Part shown: one piece after another, positions 7,711 through 16,335 of the stretch | How positions within the stretch are numbered: position 1 is the first letter of the stretch | Layout of the letters: each line of letters opens with the position of its first letter | Origin: CAZAPG01 sp964486935 | Lineage (GTDB): Bacteria > Chloroflexota > Anaerolineae > 4572-78 > J111 | NCBI GenBank assembly: GCA_964486935.1 | Contig: CAZAPG010000006.1 | Span: 1-64,000, forward strand | Reading direction: 5' to 3' | DNA: 64,000 nucleotides | The notes under the pieces: model-generated | Told to the model about the DNA's origin: nothing | The model's database searches: none | What the model saw: the letters and a program-made list of their open reading frames with translations, nothing else | Made by a program: the position numbers and the translations under genes

Positions 7711-8604
7711 ATGACATTATACGGCGGTATCGAAGCCGGCGGCACCAAGTTTGTGTGCGCCGTGGGTACAGGCCCCGATGATATTCGGGCGGACACCCGC
7801 TTTCCCACCACCACCCCGGCTGAAACCATTGGCCGGGCCGTTGAGTTTTTCAAAGAGCAGGCCAAAAACAAGCCGCTCGAAGCTATCGGCATTGCCTCGT
7901 TTGGGCCGGTGGACCCCAACCCCGCCTCCGACACCTGGGGCTACATCACCACCACGCCTAAACCCAACTGGGGCCACACCGAATTTGCCACCATTTTGCA
8001 ACGCGAGTTAGGCGTGCCGGTTGGTTTTGACACGGATGTCAACGGCGCGGCCCTGGGCGAGTATCGCTGGGGCGCGGCGCAGGGGTTGAGTGATTTCATC
8101 TACCTGACCATCGGCACGGGCGTAGGCGGCGGCGGCATGGTCAACGGCCGGTTGATACACGGGCTGATACACCCGGAAATGGGCCACATCTACCTGCCGC
8201 CCCACCCGGCTGACCCTACGCCCGCCGGTTTCTGCCCCTACCACGGCCACTGCCTGGAAGGGATGACCAATGGCCCGGCCCTGGAGCAACGATGGGGCCA
8301 GCCCGGCCCAACCCTGCCCCCGGACCACCGGGCCTGGGATTTGGAGGCGCACTATCTGGCGTTGGGGCTGGTCAGCTTTATTTGCACACTTTCGCCCCAA
8401 AGGATTATCATGGGCGGCGGCGTGATGGACCAGGCCCATCTCTTTCCCCTGATTCACCGCAAGGTGCCGGAGTTACTCAACGGCTACGTGCAATCGCCGG
8501 CCATCCTCAAAAATATCGACAGCTACATTGTGCCGCCGGGGTTGGGTGGCCGGGCCGGGGTGCTGGGGGCCATCGCCCTGGCAGAGCGGGCCGCGAAAAA
8601 TTAG
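7711..8604 (+). CDS. ROK-family sugar kinase, fructokinase-like
   Basis: The ATG at 7711 is chosen because AGGAGG lies 6 bases before it; an upstream GTG belongs to the carB debris. The 297-residue product begins MTLYGGIEAGGTKFVCAVG, the ATP-binding DxGGT-type loop with E for D as in ScrK/YdhR fructokinases. It has the ROK signature region (TIGTGVGGGGMVNGRLIHG, then HPEMGH) and a zinc-site His/Cys cluster (CPYHGHCLEG). It would phosphorylate fructose or another hexose in the cytoplasm; the sugar is inferred from family resemblance. The oxidoreductase gene follows by 33 bases. Confidence 0.88.
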   Translation: MTLYGGIEAGGTKFVCAVGTGPDDIRADTRFPTTTPAETIGRAVEFFKEQAKNKPLEAIGIASFGPVDPNPASDTWGYITTTPKPNWGHTEFATILQRELGVPVGFDTDVNGAALGEYRWGAAQGLSDFIYLTIGTGVGGGGMVNGRLIHGLIHPEMGHIYLPPHPADPTPAGFCPYHGHCLEGMTNGPALEQRWGQPGPTLPPDHRAWDLEAHYLALGLVSFICTLSPQRIIMGGGVMDQAHLFPLIHRKVPELLNGYVQSPAILKNIDSYIVPPGLGGRAGVLGAIALAERAAKN

Positions 8605-8637
8605 ATACGCGTTGCGAAAAGGATACGAAAGACCCAT

Positions 8638-9909
8638 ATGAAAACCATCCCTTTCTGGACTGATGACTTTCCCCGCCCGGCTGATCTGCCCGCCTCGCCG
8701 CTGCCGGAGCGGGTGGATGTGGCGGTGGTGGGCGGCGGCTACACCGGCCTGTCGGCGGCGCGAACGCTGGCCAAAAACGGAGCGTCGGTGGCGGTGCTGG
8801 AGCAGGGCAGCGTGGGCAACGGAGCCAGCTCGATGAATGGCGGGCAGGTGGGGCCGGGCGTCAAACTGGGCATCCAGAAAGTGTTCAAACAGTTTGGCCC
8901 GGAGGTGGGCCGCGAGGTCTGGCAGGAAACGCTCAACGCCCTGCAATTTCTGGAGCAAACGCTGGCCGAAGAGAAAATTGATTGCGACTTTACCCCCGGT
9001 GGTATTCTGGCGCTGGCGTATCGCCCCTCTCACTACCGGGCCATGGCGCAGCAGGCCGAGTGGCTGGCCGACACCCTTGATTTTGACCGCTTTGAGCCGC
9101 TACCGCCGGAACGGATGCGTGAAGAAATCGGCTCCAACGTGTTTCACGGCGGGCTGGTGGAGCATATCGGCGGGGGGCTGCACCCGGCCAAATATGTGTT
9201 TGGGCTGGCGCAGGCGGCGGCTCGCGCCGGGGTGTGTTTGTGCGAGCAAACCGAAGTGCAGGCCATCAGCCGGGCCAACGGTGAGTACACATTGACCACC
9301 GGCCGGGGCCGGCTCAAAGCCGGGGCGGTGTTGCTGGCCACCAACGGCTACACTGGCCCGCTGGTGCGGCAGATTCAGCGGCAGGTTTTTGCCGTAGGCA
9401 GCTACATGATTGTCACCGAGCCGCTGCCGCCGGATTTACAAAAAGAACTGGTGCCCAATAACCGGGTCATGTATGATACCAAATGGTTTCTCAACTACTT
9501 CCGGCTAACCCCCGATGGCCGGATGACCATGGGCGGACGCAACAACCTGTCGCCCAACCTGGATGTCAAAGAAAGCGCCAAAAATCTAACTGCCCGGATG
9601 CATCAAATTTTTCCGCAATTGAGGGGGTATTCTATTACTCACACCTGGACTGGCCGGTTGGGGATTACCTTTGACCTGATGCCGCACATTGGCCGGGTCA
9701 ACGGCATTTACCACGCTTTTGGGTACGGGGGGCACGGCGTGGCGCTATCGGGCTACCTGGGCAACGTGGTGGCCGAGATGATGACAGGCCGGCGCGAGCG
9801 CAGCGTTTTTGCCGACATTCCCCAATCCACCTCGATTTTTTATCACGGCAACGCCTGGTTTTTGCCCATGGTAGCGGCCTACTACCGCTTTTTGGATACC
9901 GTTTCGTAG
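8638..9909 (+). CDS. FAD-dependent amine/amino-acid oxidoreductase (DAO family, PuuB-like)
   Basis: A 423-residue flavoprotein. Residues 30-55 hold the Rossmann FAD-binding motif VAVVGGGYTGLSAARTLAKN, followed by the GNGASSMNGGQVGPG segment where DAO-family enzymes often bind or covalently hold FAD. The C-terminal FGYGGHGVALSGYLG is the second FAD-contacting loop. The pattern is closest to gamma-glutamylputrescine oxidase and related glycine/sarcosine oxidases. It would oxidise an amine or amino acid with release of hydrogen peroxide; the substrate cannot be fixed from sequence. The ribosome binding site is weak (GAAAG). Confidence 0.85.
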   Translation: MKTIPFWTDDFPRPADLPASPLPERVDVAVVGGGYTGLSAARTLAKNGASVAVLEQGSVGNGASSMNGGQVGPGVKLGIQKVFKQFGPEVGREVWQETLNALQFLEQTLAEEKIDCDFTPGGILALAYRPSHYRAMAQQAEWLADTLDFDRFEPLPPERMREEIGSNVFHGGLVEHIGGGLHPAKYVFGLAQAAARAGVCLCEQTEVQAISRANGEYTLTTGRGRLKAGAVLLATNGYTGPLVRQIQRQVFAVGSYMIVTEPLPPDLQKELVPNNRVMYDTKWFLNYFRLTPDGRMTMGGRNNLSPNLDVKESAKNLTARMHQIFPQLRGYSITHTWTGRLGITFDLMPHIGRVNGIYHAFGYGGHGVALSGYLGNVVAEMMTGRRERSVFADIPQSTSIFYHGNAWFLPMVAAYYRFLDTVS

Positions 9910-9959
9910 AACGGGGGGTGTGGAAGATTACGCGTACTTTCTGCGTTCCACGCTCTACG
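9905..9959. repeat. Extended inverted repeat between convergent genes
   Basis: Three nested arms pair: CGTAGA (9905-9910) with TCTACG (9954-9959), GTGGAA (9920-9925) with TTCCAC (9946-9951), and ACGC with GCGT inside. It lies between the convergent ends of the oxidoreductase and msrQ genes. There is no T-run, so a bidirectional terminator is only likely, not certain. Confidence 0.45.
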
Positions 9960-9964
9960 TGCCA

Positions 9965-10636
9965 CTACGCTCCATCCATTACCGTACTGTAGCGATTTGA
10001 TAGCCGGTTGCGGAAGTTGACCACGTATCGCCTCACTAGCGGAACGCGCAGCACCAGCAGCAAAACCAACACCGCGCCATAGGCCAGCGGCTCCCGAATG
10101 TCTGATTTGACCAGCCAGATATAATGGACAATCACCAGAATGCCGGCCAGATAAACCAATCGGTGCAGGCGTTTCCATTTTTTCTTCAGTTGTCGCTGCG
10201 CCCACTGGGTAGAGGTTAAGGCCAGGGGCAGCAAAATCATCAGGGCGGCAAAGCCTACCAGAGCAAAGCGTTTTTCAAAGGTAGCCTCGTAAACGGCCAG
10301 CAGGTTAAGGCTGTTGCCAACAATTCCATTATCAACAATAAAAATTAAAAAGTGGATGGCCCCGTACATAAAGGCGTACAGACCCAAAGGCTTGCGCAGG
10401 GGGATGACCTGCCGCAGACCAAAGAGCGTATTCACCGGCGTTACTGCCAGCGAGAGCATCAACAGCACCAGGGCGGCTTTGCCGGTGCGGAACGTAATTT
10501 CCTGAAAAGGGTTGATAAACAACGGCGAGGTTGGCGAGCCAAACCAGAAATCCCAGGCCAGCCGGGCCAGCGGGTAAAAGGCTGCAATGTGAGTGATGAT
10601 TTGTAAGGGCGTCCAGCCGGGTTTGCGTTTACTCAT
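9965..10636 (-). CDS. msrQ: MsrQ, heme-binding membrane subunit of the MsrPQ methionine sulfoxide reductase
   Basis: A 223-residue integral membrane protein of the ferric-reductase-like/YedZ family, with about six helices. Candidate heme-ligand histidines occur in GAIHFLIFI and in RLHRLVYLAGILVIVHYIW. In characterised systems MsrQ takes electrons from the cytoplasm or quinone pool and passes them to the exported molybdoenzyme MsrP, which repairs oxidised methionines of envelope proteins. Its start lies 15 bases after the stop of msrP on the same strand, the standard operon order. Confidence 0.92.
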   Translation of the reverse strand: MSKRKPGWTPLQIITHIAAFYPLARLAWDFWFGSPTSPLFINPFQEITFRTGKAALVLLMLSLAVTPVNTLFGLRQVIPLRKPLGLYAFMYGAIHFLIFIVDNGIVGNSLNLLAVYEATFEKRFALVGFAALMILLPLALTSTQWAQRQLKKKWKRLHRLVYLAGILVIVHYIWLVKSDIREPLAYGAVLVLLLVLRVPLVRRYVVNFRNRLSNRYSTVMDGA

Positions 10637-10651
10637 AACTTTATAACTCTT

Positions 10652-11620
10652 TTAGAAATTTGCCCTCAAATCCATACCGTCGTACAGGTGGGCCACCTGC
10701 TCGCCGTAGCCGTTAAAAGGCAGGGTATTACGCCGGCCAAATTCGCCGATGCGCCGCTCGGTGGCCTGAGACCAGCGGGGATGGGAGACATCGGGGTTAA
10801 CGTTGGCGTAAAAGCCGTACTCGTTGGGCGCGGCGGCCATCCATAAAGAGACAGGCTGCTCTGCCACCAACTCCATTTTCACAATCGACTTGATGCTTTT
10901 GAAGCCGTATTTCCAGGGCACGACCAGCCGGAAGGGCGCGCCGTTTTGCGGCTCCAGGTATTTGCCGTACAGGCCGGTGGCGGCAATGGCCAAATCGTTC
11001 ATAGCCTCATCCAGGCGCAAACCTTCCACATAGGGCCAGTTGTACCACGGGCTTTTTTGGCCGGGCATTTCCTCGGGCCGGTAGACGGTTTCAAAGCGCA
11101 CATATTTGGCCTGAGAGGTCGGCTCAACCTCTTTCAAAATTTCGGCCAGCGGAAAGCCCATCCAGGGAATCACCATCGACCAGGCTTCAACGCAGCGCAG
11201 GCGGTAAATGCGTTCCTGCTGCACAAATTTGGCGCGCAGGTCGTCAAGGTTGTAGGTTTTGGGGTTGTTGACCAGCCCGCTTACTTCCACCGTCCAGGGT
11301 TCGGTGGTAAAGTTTTGGGCCAGGTCGGCAACGCCTTCTTTATCAGTGGTAAACTCGTAATAGTTGTTAAAATTGGTCACGGCCTCAAACGAGGTCAATT
11401 CATCGCCCAGTTCATCGGTTTTGGCGCTAACCTCAAGTACCTGGTCCGAGGCCTCCTGGCTGCTATCCCCGGACGTTTCGGAAGCGGGCGCGTCGCCCAC
11501 CGGGCCGCACGCAGCCAAAATAGCCGAGCTGGCCGCCAGCGCGCCAATGCCCACCATAAATTTGCGTCGAGACAGGTAAATGTGCTCCGGTGTAATTTCA
11601 GATGATTTTATTTTAGTCAT
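10652..11620 (-). CDS. msrP: MsrP, molybdopterin-dependent methionine sulfoxide reductase catalytic subunit
   Basis: The ATG at 11620 follows GAGGAGG, so an in-frame extension upstream is rejected; the product is 322 residues. The N-terminus carries a twin-arginine export signal (LSRRKFMVGIGALAASSA) ending in ILAAC, which could also act as a lipobox and anchor the enzyme outside the membrane. The sulfite-oxidase-fold core contains the molybdenum-ligand Cys in YRLRCVEAWSMVIPW and substrate-loop motifs such as GAPFRLVVPWKYGFKSIKSI. It reduces methionine sulfoxide in exported proteins with electrons from MsrQ. An Asp/Glu/Ser-rich linker separates the signal from the core. Confidence 0.93.
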   Translation of the reverse strand: MTKIKSSEITPEHIYLSRRKFMVGIGALAASSAILAACGPVGDAPASETSGDSSQEASDQVLEVSAKTDELGDELTSFEAVTNFNNYYEFTTDKEGVADLAQNFTTEPWTVEVSGLVNNPKTYNLDDLRAKFVQQERIYRLRCVEAWSMVIPWMGFPLAEILKEVEPTSQAKYVRFETVYRPEEMPGQKSPWYNWPYVEGLRLDEAMNDLAIAATGLYGKYLEPQNGAPFRLVVPWKYGFKSIKSIVKMELVAEQPVSLWMAAAPNEYGFYANVNPDVSHPRWSQATERRIGEFGRRNTLPFNGYGEQVAHLYDGMDLRANF

Positions 11621-11762
11621 TAGTGCCTCCTCAGTGTTATTGCCCACTGTTTATTTGCTTATGTTACTCAATACTATACCTTTATTTTATAAAAAATTTC
11701 TTATGAAATCATTAACAAACTGTTAATTGATTTTTTTCCGGCAAAGTTAATAACCATTTTGC

Positions 11763-11880
11763 CGATACTCGCCCAATTTGGCGTGTCTGACATTTTGGGA
11801 TGACGGGGGGTAGGGGGTATCCCCCCAATTCCCCCCTGTGCTTTCCAAAAATTCTGGACGCACTCCGCCCAAATTGGCAA
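11763..11880. repeat. Palindromic intergenic element
   Basis: The 313-bp divergent gap between msrP and the LysM gene holds a large imperfect inverted repeat. Its outer arms contain CGCCCAATTTGGC (11770-11782) and, inverted, CGCCCAAATTGGC (11866-11878), with CATTTTGG and CCAAAAATT further in. The centre is a G-run/C-run palindrome (about 11804-11836). It is non-coding and resembles a miniature mobile element. Promoters for both flanking genes should lie outside it. Confidence 0.5.
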
Positions 11881-11933
11881 CTTAGCCAAAAAAGAATATG
11901 ATATCAGGCGCGTAAGGTTATTGGAGTAGACAC

Positions 11934-12824
11934 ATGTTTAGAACCAACAAAATCTCTGATAGGCAATTTATGTCATCGGTGGTGGCGGTGCTGCTGCTGG
12001 TGATTACGTTTGTTTTAATTGGTTTTGTGGCGCTATCGGTATTGCTGGGCAGCAACTTTAATTTTGGCAGCCAGCGCGCAGCCGAGGCCCCCTTGCCCCA
12101 GGCGGCGCTGGCTCCCCAGGCTTCGGCCGGCACGCCCATTGCCGCCGATATGATGACCTACAAAAGCCCGGCCCTGGGTTTTGGCCTTAAATACCCCGGC
12201 GCGTGGCAAAAAAACGAAGCGGGGTTGCGGGTGATATTTTCGCCTGCGGCGGCGGGGCTAAATACCGATAGCCTGCAAAATACAGCCATCTGGTTTGGGA
12301 TTCCGGCCAACAACATTGTTGACCCCGCCGAACTGATTACGCACATTCATGCCGACTTGTTGCCGGGGAGTCAGCCGGTAAAAAATAGCGCCCTCATGGC
12401 CGGCGGCCAGCCCTGGCAGGCAGTTCAGGTAAGTTTTGTTGATACCGAGTCGGCCACGCCGATGATTGCCCAAATTGCCGCTGCCAGCAAAAACGAGGTG
12501 GGCTACTACGCCATTGCTATTGCTCCGGCCAGGGAGTGGGCCGGCGTTGAACCAACTTTTCGGAGTATGTTCAGCAGCTTCAATTTTACAACGGAAGCCG
12601 TGCTGCGCCCCACCGACGCCACGCCGCCGCCTACCCCCACCGCCACCCCCACGCCGGTAATTTATGTGGTAAAATCTGGCGACACGCTGCTGCAAATTGC
12701 CCTGCAATACGGGGTTGATGTAGAGGCGCTGGCCGCCCGCAACGGCATCGACGACCCGCGCAGTTTGCAAACCGGCGCCAGGTTGATAATTCCCCTCAAG
12801 CGGCAGCGATTTTTAGAGGATTGA
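11934..12824 (+). CDS. Membrane-anchored protein with C-terminal LysM domain
   Basis: A 296-residue protein: N-terminal membrane helix (about residues 15-38), a PsbP-like globular region (YKSPALGFGLKYPGAWQKNE onward, about residues 78-220), a short Thr/Pro linker, and one LysM domain at the end (YVVKSGDTLLQIALQYGVD, residues about 242-288). LysM domains bind N-acetylglucosamine-containing polymers such as peptidoglycan, so the protein probably sits outside the membrane against the wall. The middle domain has no assigned activity. Its stop overlaps the likely start of the AraC-type regulator, which suggests coupled translation. Confidence 0.8.
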   Translation: MFRTNKISDRQFMSSVVAVLLLVITFVLIGFVALSVLLGSNFNFGSQRAAEAPLPQAALAPQASAGTPIAADMMTYKSPALGFGLKYPGAWQKNEAGLRVIFSPAAAGLNTDSLQNTAIWFGIPANNIVDPAELITHIHADLLPGSQPVKNSALMAGGQPWQAVQVSFVDTESATPMIAQIAAASKNEVGYYAIAIAPAREWAGVEPTFRSMFSSFNFTTEAVLRPTDATPPPTPTATPTPVIYVVKSGDTLLQIALQYGVDVEALAARNGIDDPRSLQTGARLIIPLKRQRFLED

Positions 12825-13660
12825 TTCCGGTGAAGCTACTCCAAGAACAGACCAAATTCTGGCACGCTCAAGATATCGGCAACCTGGAATTGTTGCGGGC
12901 TACCTACATTACCCACGCCTTCACCCGCCACACCCACGAAGCTTACGCCATTGGCGTTATCGAGCGGGGCGCAGAAACCTTTTACTACCGCAACGGCACG
13001 CATGTTGCGCCCGCCGGCAGCATTGTGGTCATCAACCCCGGCGAAGTACACACCGGCCAGGCCCTGACCGAGATTGGCTGGAGCTACCGCATGCTCTACC
13101 CCCAGGTTGAACTGGTACAAAAAGCAGCCAGGCTGGCCGGAAACGTTCGGCATACTATTCCTGATTTTCCCAAACCGGTAATTTACGATGACAAAATGGT
13201 AACGGTGCTGCGCAACCTGCACCAGGTGCTGGAAAAATCTACCTCTAAACTTGAGCGCGAAAGCCATTTTGTTTCGGCGCTGGCTCAACTTGTTGCCCGG
13301 CACGCCGATGGCCGCGCCACGCCGATCTACCCCTCTGCCGACCACCAGGCCATTGCCCGCGTGCAGGGATTTTTAGAAAGTCACTATAATGAAAATATCT
13401 CGCTAGAGCAACTGGCCGATATTGCCGGGTTGAGTCTCTATCACTTTCTGCGTCTGTTCCGAGAGCAATTGGGGCTGCCCCCACACGCTTACCTCAACCA
13501 GCTAAGAATTAAACAGGCCAAAAAGCTGTTGGTTAAAGATTGGCCCATTGCTCACGTAGCCGCCGAAACAGGTTTTGTTGATCAGAGCCACTTTACCCGC
13601 CGCTTTAAGCAAATTGTCGGGGTTACGCCGGGGCAATACAGCAAAAATATACAAGACTAA
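12821..13660 (+). CDS. AraC-family transcriptional regulator
   Basis: A regulator of about 279 residues. Residues 10-95 form a cupin sensor domain (FTRHTHEAYAIGVIERGAE, then GSIVVINPGEVHTG). Residues 180-275 hold the double helix-turn-helix DNA-binding domain with the classic ISLEQLADIAGLSLYHFLRL and GFVDQSHFTRRFKQIVGVTP. The start is either the TTG at 12821, overlapping the LysM stop, or the GTG at 12830. azlCD follow immediately, and regulators of this type often control the adjacent exporter, so it probably regulates azlCD; the inducer is unknown. Confidence 0.9.
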   Translation: MIPVKLLQEQTKFWHAQDIGNLELLRATYITHAFTRHTHEAYAIGVIERGAETFYYRNGTHVAPAGSIVVINPGEVHTGQALTEIGWSYRMLYPQVELVQKAARLAGNVRHTIPDFPKPVIYDDKMVTVLRNLHQVLEKSTSKLERESHFVSALAQLVARHADGRATPIYPSADHQAIARVQGFLESHYNENISLEQLADIAGLSLYHFLRLFREQLGLPPHAYLNQLRIKQAKKLLVKDWPIAHVAAETGFVDQSHFTRRFKQIVGVTPGQYSKNIQD

Positions 13661-13664
13661 CCGG

Positions 13665-13724
13665 GTTGAGCCTGCTAAACTTGAACCTGTAGTATTAATT
13701 TTGCAGTTTGAAGAAAGGCTCAAC
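13665..13724 (+). promoter_or_regulatory. Inverted repeat overlapping the azlC ribosome binding site
   Basis: GTTGAGCCT at 13665-13673 is exactly inverted as AGGCTCAAC at 13716-13724. The right arm contains the GG of the azlC ribosome binding site (GAAAGG) and ends 2 bases before the ATG. It could fold in the mRNA and hide the site, or be a binding site for the AraC-type regulator. Confidence 0.45.
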
Positions 13725-13726
13725 TT

Positions 13727-14464
13727 ATGGCTCAAGCAACCGCAGCAGCAAATTGTCAACCTGATTATTCACCCTTTTCAGAATTTTTGGCCGGGGTTAG
13801 AGATACCTTTCCGTTGATTGTGGGGGCTATCCCCTTTGGCCTTATTTTTGGCACATTGGCCATGAGCAGCGGCCTCTCATTTTTTGGCACCATGGCTATG
13901 TCGGCCATTGTGTTTGCCGGGTCGGCCCAGTTTATTGCCATTGGCCTGCTGGCGGCAGGCACCAGTTGGCCCATTATTGTGCTGACTACTTTTGTGGTCA
14001 ATCTGCGCCACGCGCTGTACTCGGCTACCCTGGCCCCTTACCTGAGCCGGTTCTCGCAGCGCTGGCAAATTCCCCTGGCCTTCTGGCTTACCGACGAAAC
14101 CTTTGCCGTGGTCGTGCGGCGCTACACCCACCCCTCAACCGTAGAGCCTGCCCGCTGGTATCATCTTGGCTCGTCCATTGCCATGTACCTCAACTGGAAT
14201 TTGTGGACTTTTTTGGGCGCAACCATGGGGCAACTGCTGCCCAACGCCGCCGCCTGGGGGCTGGATTTTGCCATGCCTGTCACCTTTATTGGCATGGTTA
14301 TTCCCTATCTAAAGAATCGGCCAATGGCGGCGGCGGTGGTAGTGGCGGGGGTGGTGGCGGTTATGGCCCATCCCATGCCGCACAAACTGGGGTTGATGGT
14401 GGCCACGCTGGCCGGGATTATGGCCGGTATTCTGGTTGAAGCCCGGCTAAGGAGGCAACCATGA
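13727..14464 (+). CDS. azlC: AzlC-family branched-chain amino acid exporter, large subunit
   Basis: A 245-residue membrane protein of the AzlC/YgaZ family. It shows the family-typical GAIPFGLIFGTLAMSSGLSF near residues 32-51 and VFAGSAQFIAIGLLAAGTSW near residues 62-82, plus several further hydrophobic helices. With its small partner it exports branched-chain amino acids such as valine or isoleucine across the cytoplasmic membrane. Its stop overlaps the azlD start by four bases (ATGA), which indicates coupled translation of the two subunits. Confidence 0.92.
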   Translation: MAQATAAANCQPDYSPFSEFLAGVRDTFPLIVGAIPFGLIFGTLAMSSGLSFFGTMAMSAIVFAGSAQFIAIGLLAAGTSWPIIVLTTFVVNLRHALYSATLAPYLSRFSQRWQIPLAFWLTDETFAVVVRRYTHPSTVEPARWYHLGSSIAMYLNWNLWTFLGATMGQLLPNAAAWGLDFAMPVTFIGMVIPYLKNRPMAAAVVVAGVVAVMAHPMPHKLGLMVATLAGIMAGILVEARLRRQP

Positions 14465-14790
14465 GCGAAGTTTATCTTATTGCAGGGATGGCCGTGGTTA
14501 CGTTTGCCATCCGTTACACTATGTTTGCCGTGGCCGGGCGCATCGAGTTTCCGGCCTGGCTGGTCAACGCGCTACGGTTTGTGCCGCCAACCGTGCTCAC
14601 GGCTATTATTGTGCCGGCGGTGCTCATTCCCAACGGCAGCCAGATTAATGCCAGCTTTACCAACCCCTATCTGGTAGGGGCTGTTGTGGCCGCCGGAATC
14701 GGTTGGTTCAGTAAAAATTTGTTGCTTACTATTGTGGTGGGTATGCTGTTCTTTTTAGGCTGGCAGTGGCTTGTAGGTTTGACGGGCTAA
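14461..14790 (+). CDS. azlD: AzlD-family branched-chain amino acid exporter, small subunit
   Basis: A 109-residue protein with four hydrophobic segments. The first contains VTFAIRYTMFAVAGR and the second WLVNALRFVPPTVLTAIIVP, both typical of AzlD/YgaH. It forms the exporter with AzlC, whose gene it overlaps by four bases. The length is normal for the family. Confidence 0.92.
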   Translation: MSEVYLIAGMAVVTFAIRYTMFAVAGRIEFPAWLVNALRFVPPTVLTAIIVPAVLIPNGSQINASFTNPYLVGAVVAAGIGWFSKNLLLTIVVGMLFFLGWQWLVGLTG

Positions 14791-14860
14791 AAAAGCGGGG
14801 TAGACTACCGGGGAGATTAGCCGTTTCTATTTTGAGGCATAACGCCCAATCTTCCCAACC

Positions 14861-15580
14861 ATGACAGAATTTATCAAGTGGACCCTGGCAATTATTGTGA
14901 CCGTTTTAATTTTTGCCGCGCTCTTTATCGGGGCCAGCTATCTGCGGCTGCGCGATAGAGGACTGATTGAGCTGGTCAAACCTGGGCAAGACCCGGCAGG
15001 CGCTACCCTGCCGGTGGCCCAGGGGCTGGCCCAATGCCAAACCGCCCCTTTTATTATGCCCACCAACGGCTGGGTTGGCGTGCTGTACGGCGATAGCATT
15101 TTGGGGACTCGTAATCACTCCGGGCTGGATATTTTTGGGCTGGAGGGCAACGGCGTCACCCCGGTTTATGCCGCATATGATGGCTACCTGACCCGCCTGC
15201 CCGAATGGACCAGCGCCGTGATTATCAGACACCCCGATGACCCGCTCGTACCGGGGCGGCAAATCTGGACTTTCTACACCCACATGGCCGACACCCAGGG
15301 CAACAGTTACATCATCGACCAGATTCCGCCGGGCACGTTTGAATTGCCGGTAAAGCAGGGTACGCTGCTGGGCTACCAGGGCGATTACAACGGCAACTCG
15401 CTGCGCGGCATCGACACTCACCTTCATTTCAGCATTGTGCTGGATGATGGCAACGGCAACTTTCTTAACGAAACGGATATTGCCAATACGGTAGACCCCT
15501 CGGCTTACCTGGGTATGCGTCTGCATACCGGCTGCGCCGACAGGCCCCCGGTCTGTCGCTTCGATTTTGTTTGTCCTTAA
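14861..15580 (+). CDS. Membrane-anchored M23-like (LytM/duplicated hybrid) domain protein
   Basis: A 239-residue protein with an N-terminal membrane helix (residues 5-28) and an external M23-type fold: NHSGLDIFGLEGNGVTPVYA near residue 85 and THLHFSIVLDD near residue 185. Active M23 metallopeptidases need an HxxxD and an HxH zinc site. Here NHSGLD and HLHF supply both, so cleavage of peptidoglycan peptides is possible. The C-terminus is Cys-rich (CADRPPVCRFDFVC), perhaps disulfide-bonded. It converges on the response-regulator gene with only six bases between them. Confidence 0.75.
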   Translation: MTEFIKWTLAIIVTVLIFAALFIGASYLRLRDRGLIELVKPGQDPAGATLPVAQGLAQCQTAPFIMPTNGWVGVLYGDSILGTRNHSGLDIFGLEGNGVTPVYAAYDGYLTRLPEWTSAVIIRHPDDPLVPGRQIWTFYTHMADTQGNSYIIDQIPPGTFELPVKQGTLLGYQGDYNGNSLRGIDTHLHFSIVLDDGNGNFLNETDIANTVDPSAYLGMRLHTGCADRPPVCRFDFVCP

Positions 15581-15586
15581 TTGAAC

Positions 15587-16330
15587 TCAGGCAGAGGAAA
15601 GCGCGGCCAGGGCGTAGCCTTTGCCCCGAATGGTGAGGATATAGTTGCCATCTAATTTGCGCCGCAGGCGACTGATGTGGACCCGCAGCGTTTCGCGGGC
15701 AGAGATATCATTGGCTTCGTAAGCCAACCCCTTTTCGACCAGTTGGTCAACGGCAACTGTTTGGCCAAGCGACCGGGCTAACAGCTCGAGCAATTCGTAC
15801 TCGGTGGGGGTCAGGGCAATCCGTTCGGCGGAGAGCCAGACGGCTCTTGAGTTCAAATCGAGCTTCAGGTCGCCGGTTTCAATTACAGCCGGGTGGGTGA
15901 GGGAGGCGCTATTGCCGGTTGATAATTTTTGCTCTGCCTGTTCTAGCTGCTGCCGTTCAAACTTTTCTTTTTCAACCAGGGCGCGGTTGGCCGAGGTCAC
16001 AATATCATTTATTGTGCAGGGTTTGCGAAGGTAATCAAAAGCGCCGTAGCGCACGGCCTCAATGGCCGAGTCGACGGAGGCGTGGGCGGTAATGATAATG
16101 ATTTTAATTTCGGGCCAGCGTTTCCGCACCTGGCGCATCACGGTTAGCCCATCGATGCCCGACATGTGCAGGTCCAGAAACACAATATCAAAGGGCATCT
16201 TTTCAAGCAAAGTCAGGGCGGCCTCGCCGGAACTAACTTCGTTAACGTGCCACCCTTCCTGAGTTAACCCGGATGCGGCAAAAAAACGCACGGCTTCTTC
16301 GTCATCTACAATTAATGCTTTGCCGTTCAT
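15587..16330 (-). CDS. Two-component response regulator, receiver plus winged-helix DNA-binding domain
   Basis: A 247-residue OmpR/PhoB-type regulator. The receiver domain spans residues 1-120 with the acidic pocket DDEE, the phosphoacceptor Asp in IVFLDLHMSGIDG and the conserved Lys in YLRKPCTINDI. A charged helical linker follows, then a winged-helix domain (residues 150-245, IALTPTEYELLELLARSLGQ, then HISRLRRKLDG). It starts 5 bases after the stop of the large sensor kinase on the same strand, so the two are a cognate pair. Target genes are not evident. Confidence 0.93.
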   Translation of the reverse strand: MNGKALIVDDEEAVRFFAASGLTQEGWHVNEVSSGEAALTLLEKMPFDIVFLDLHMSGIDGLTVMRQVRKRWPEIKIIIITAHASVDSAIEAVRYGAFDYLRKPCTINDIVTSANRALVEKEKFERQQLEQAEQKLSTGNSASLTHPAVIETGDLKLDLNSRAVWLSAERIALTPTEYELLELLARSLGQTVAVDQLVEKGLAYEANDISARETLRVHISRLRRKLDGNYILTIRGKGYALAALSSA

Positions 16331-16335
16331 GCGCC

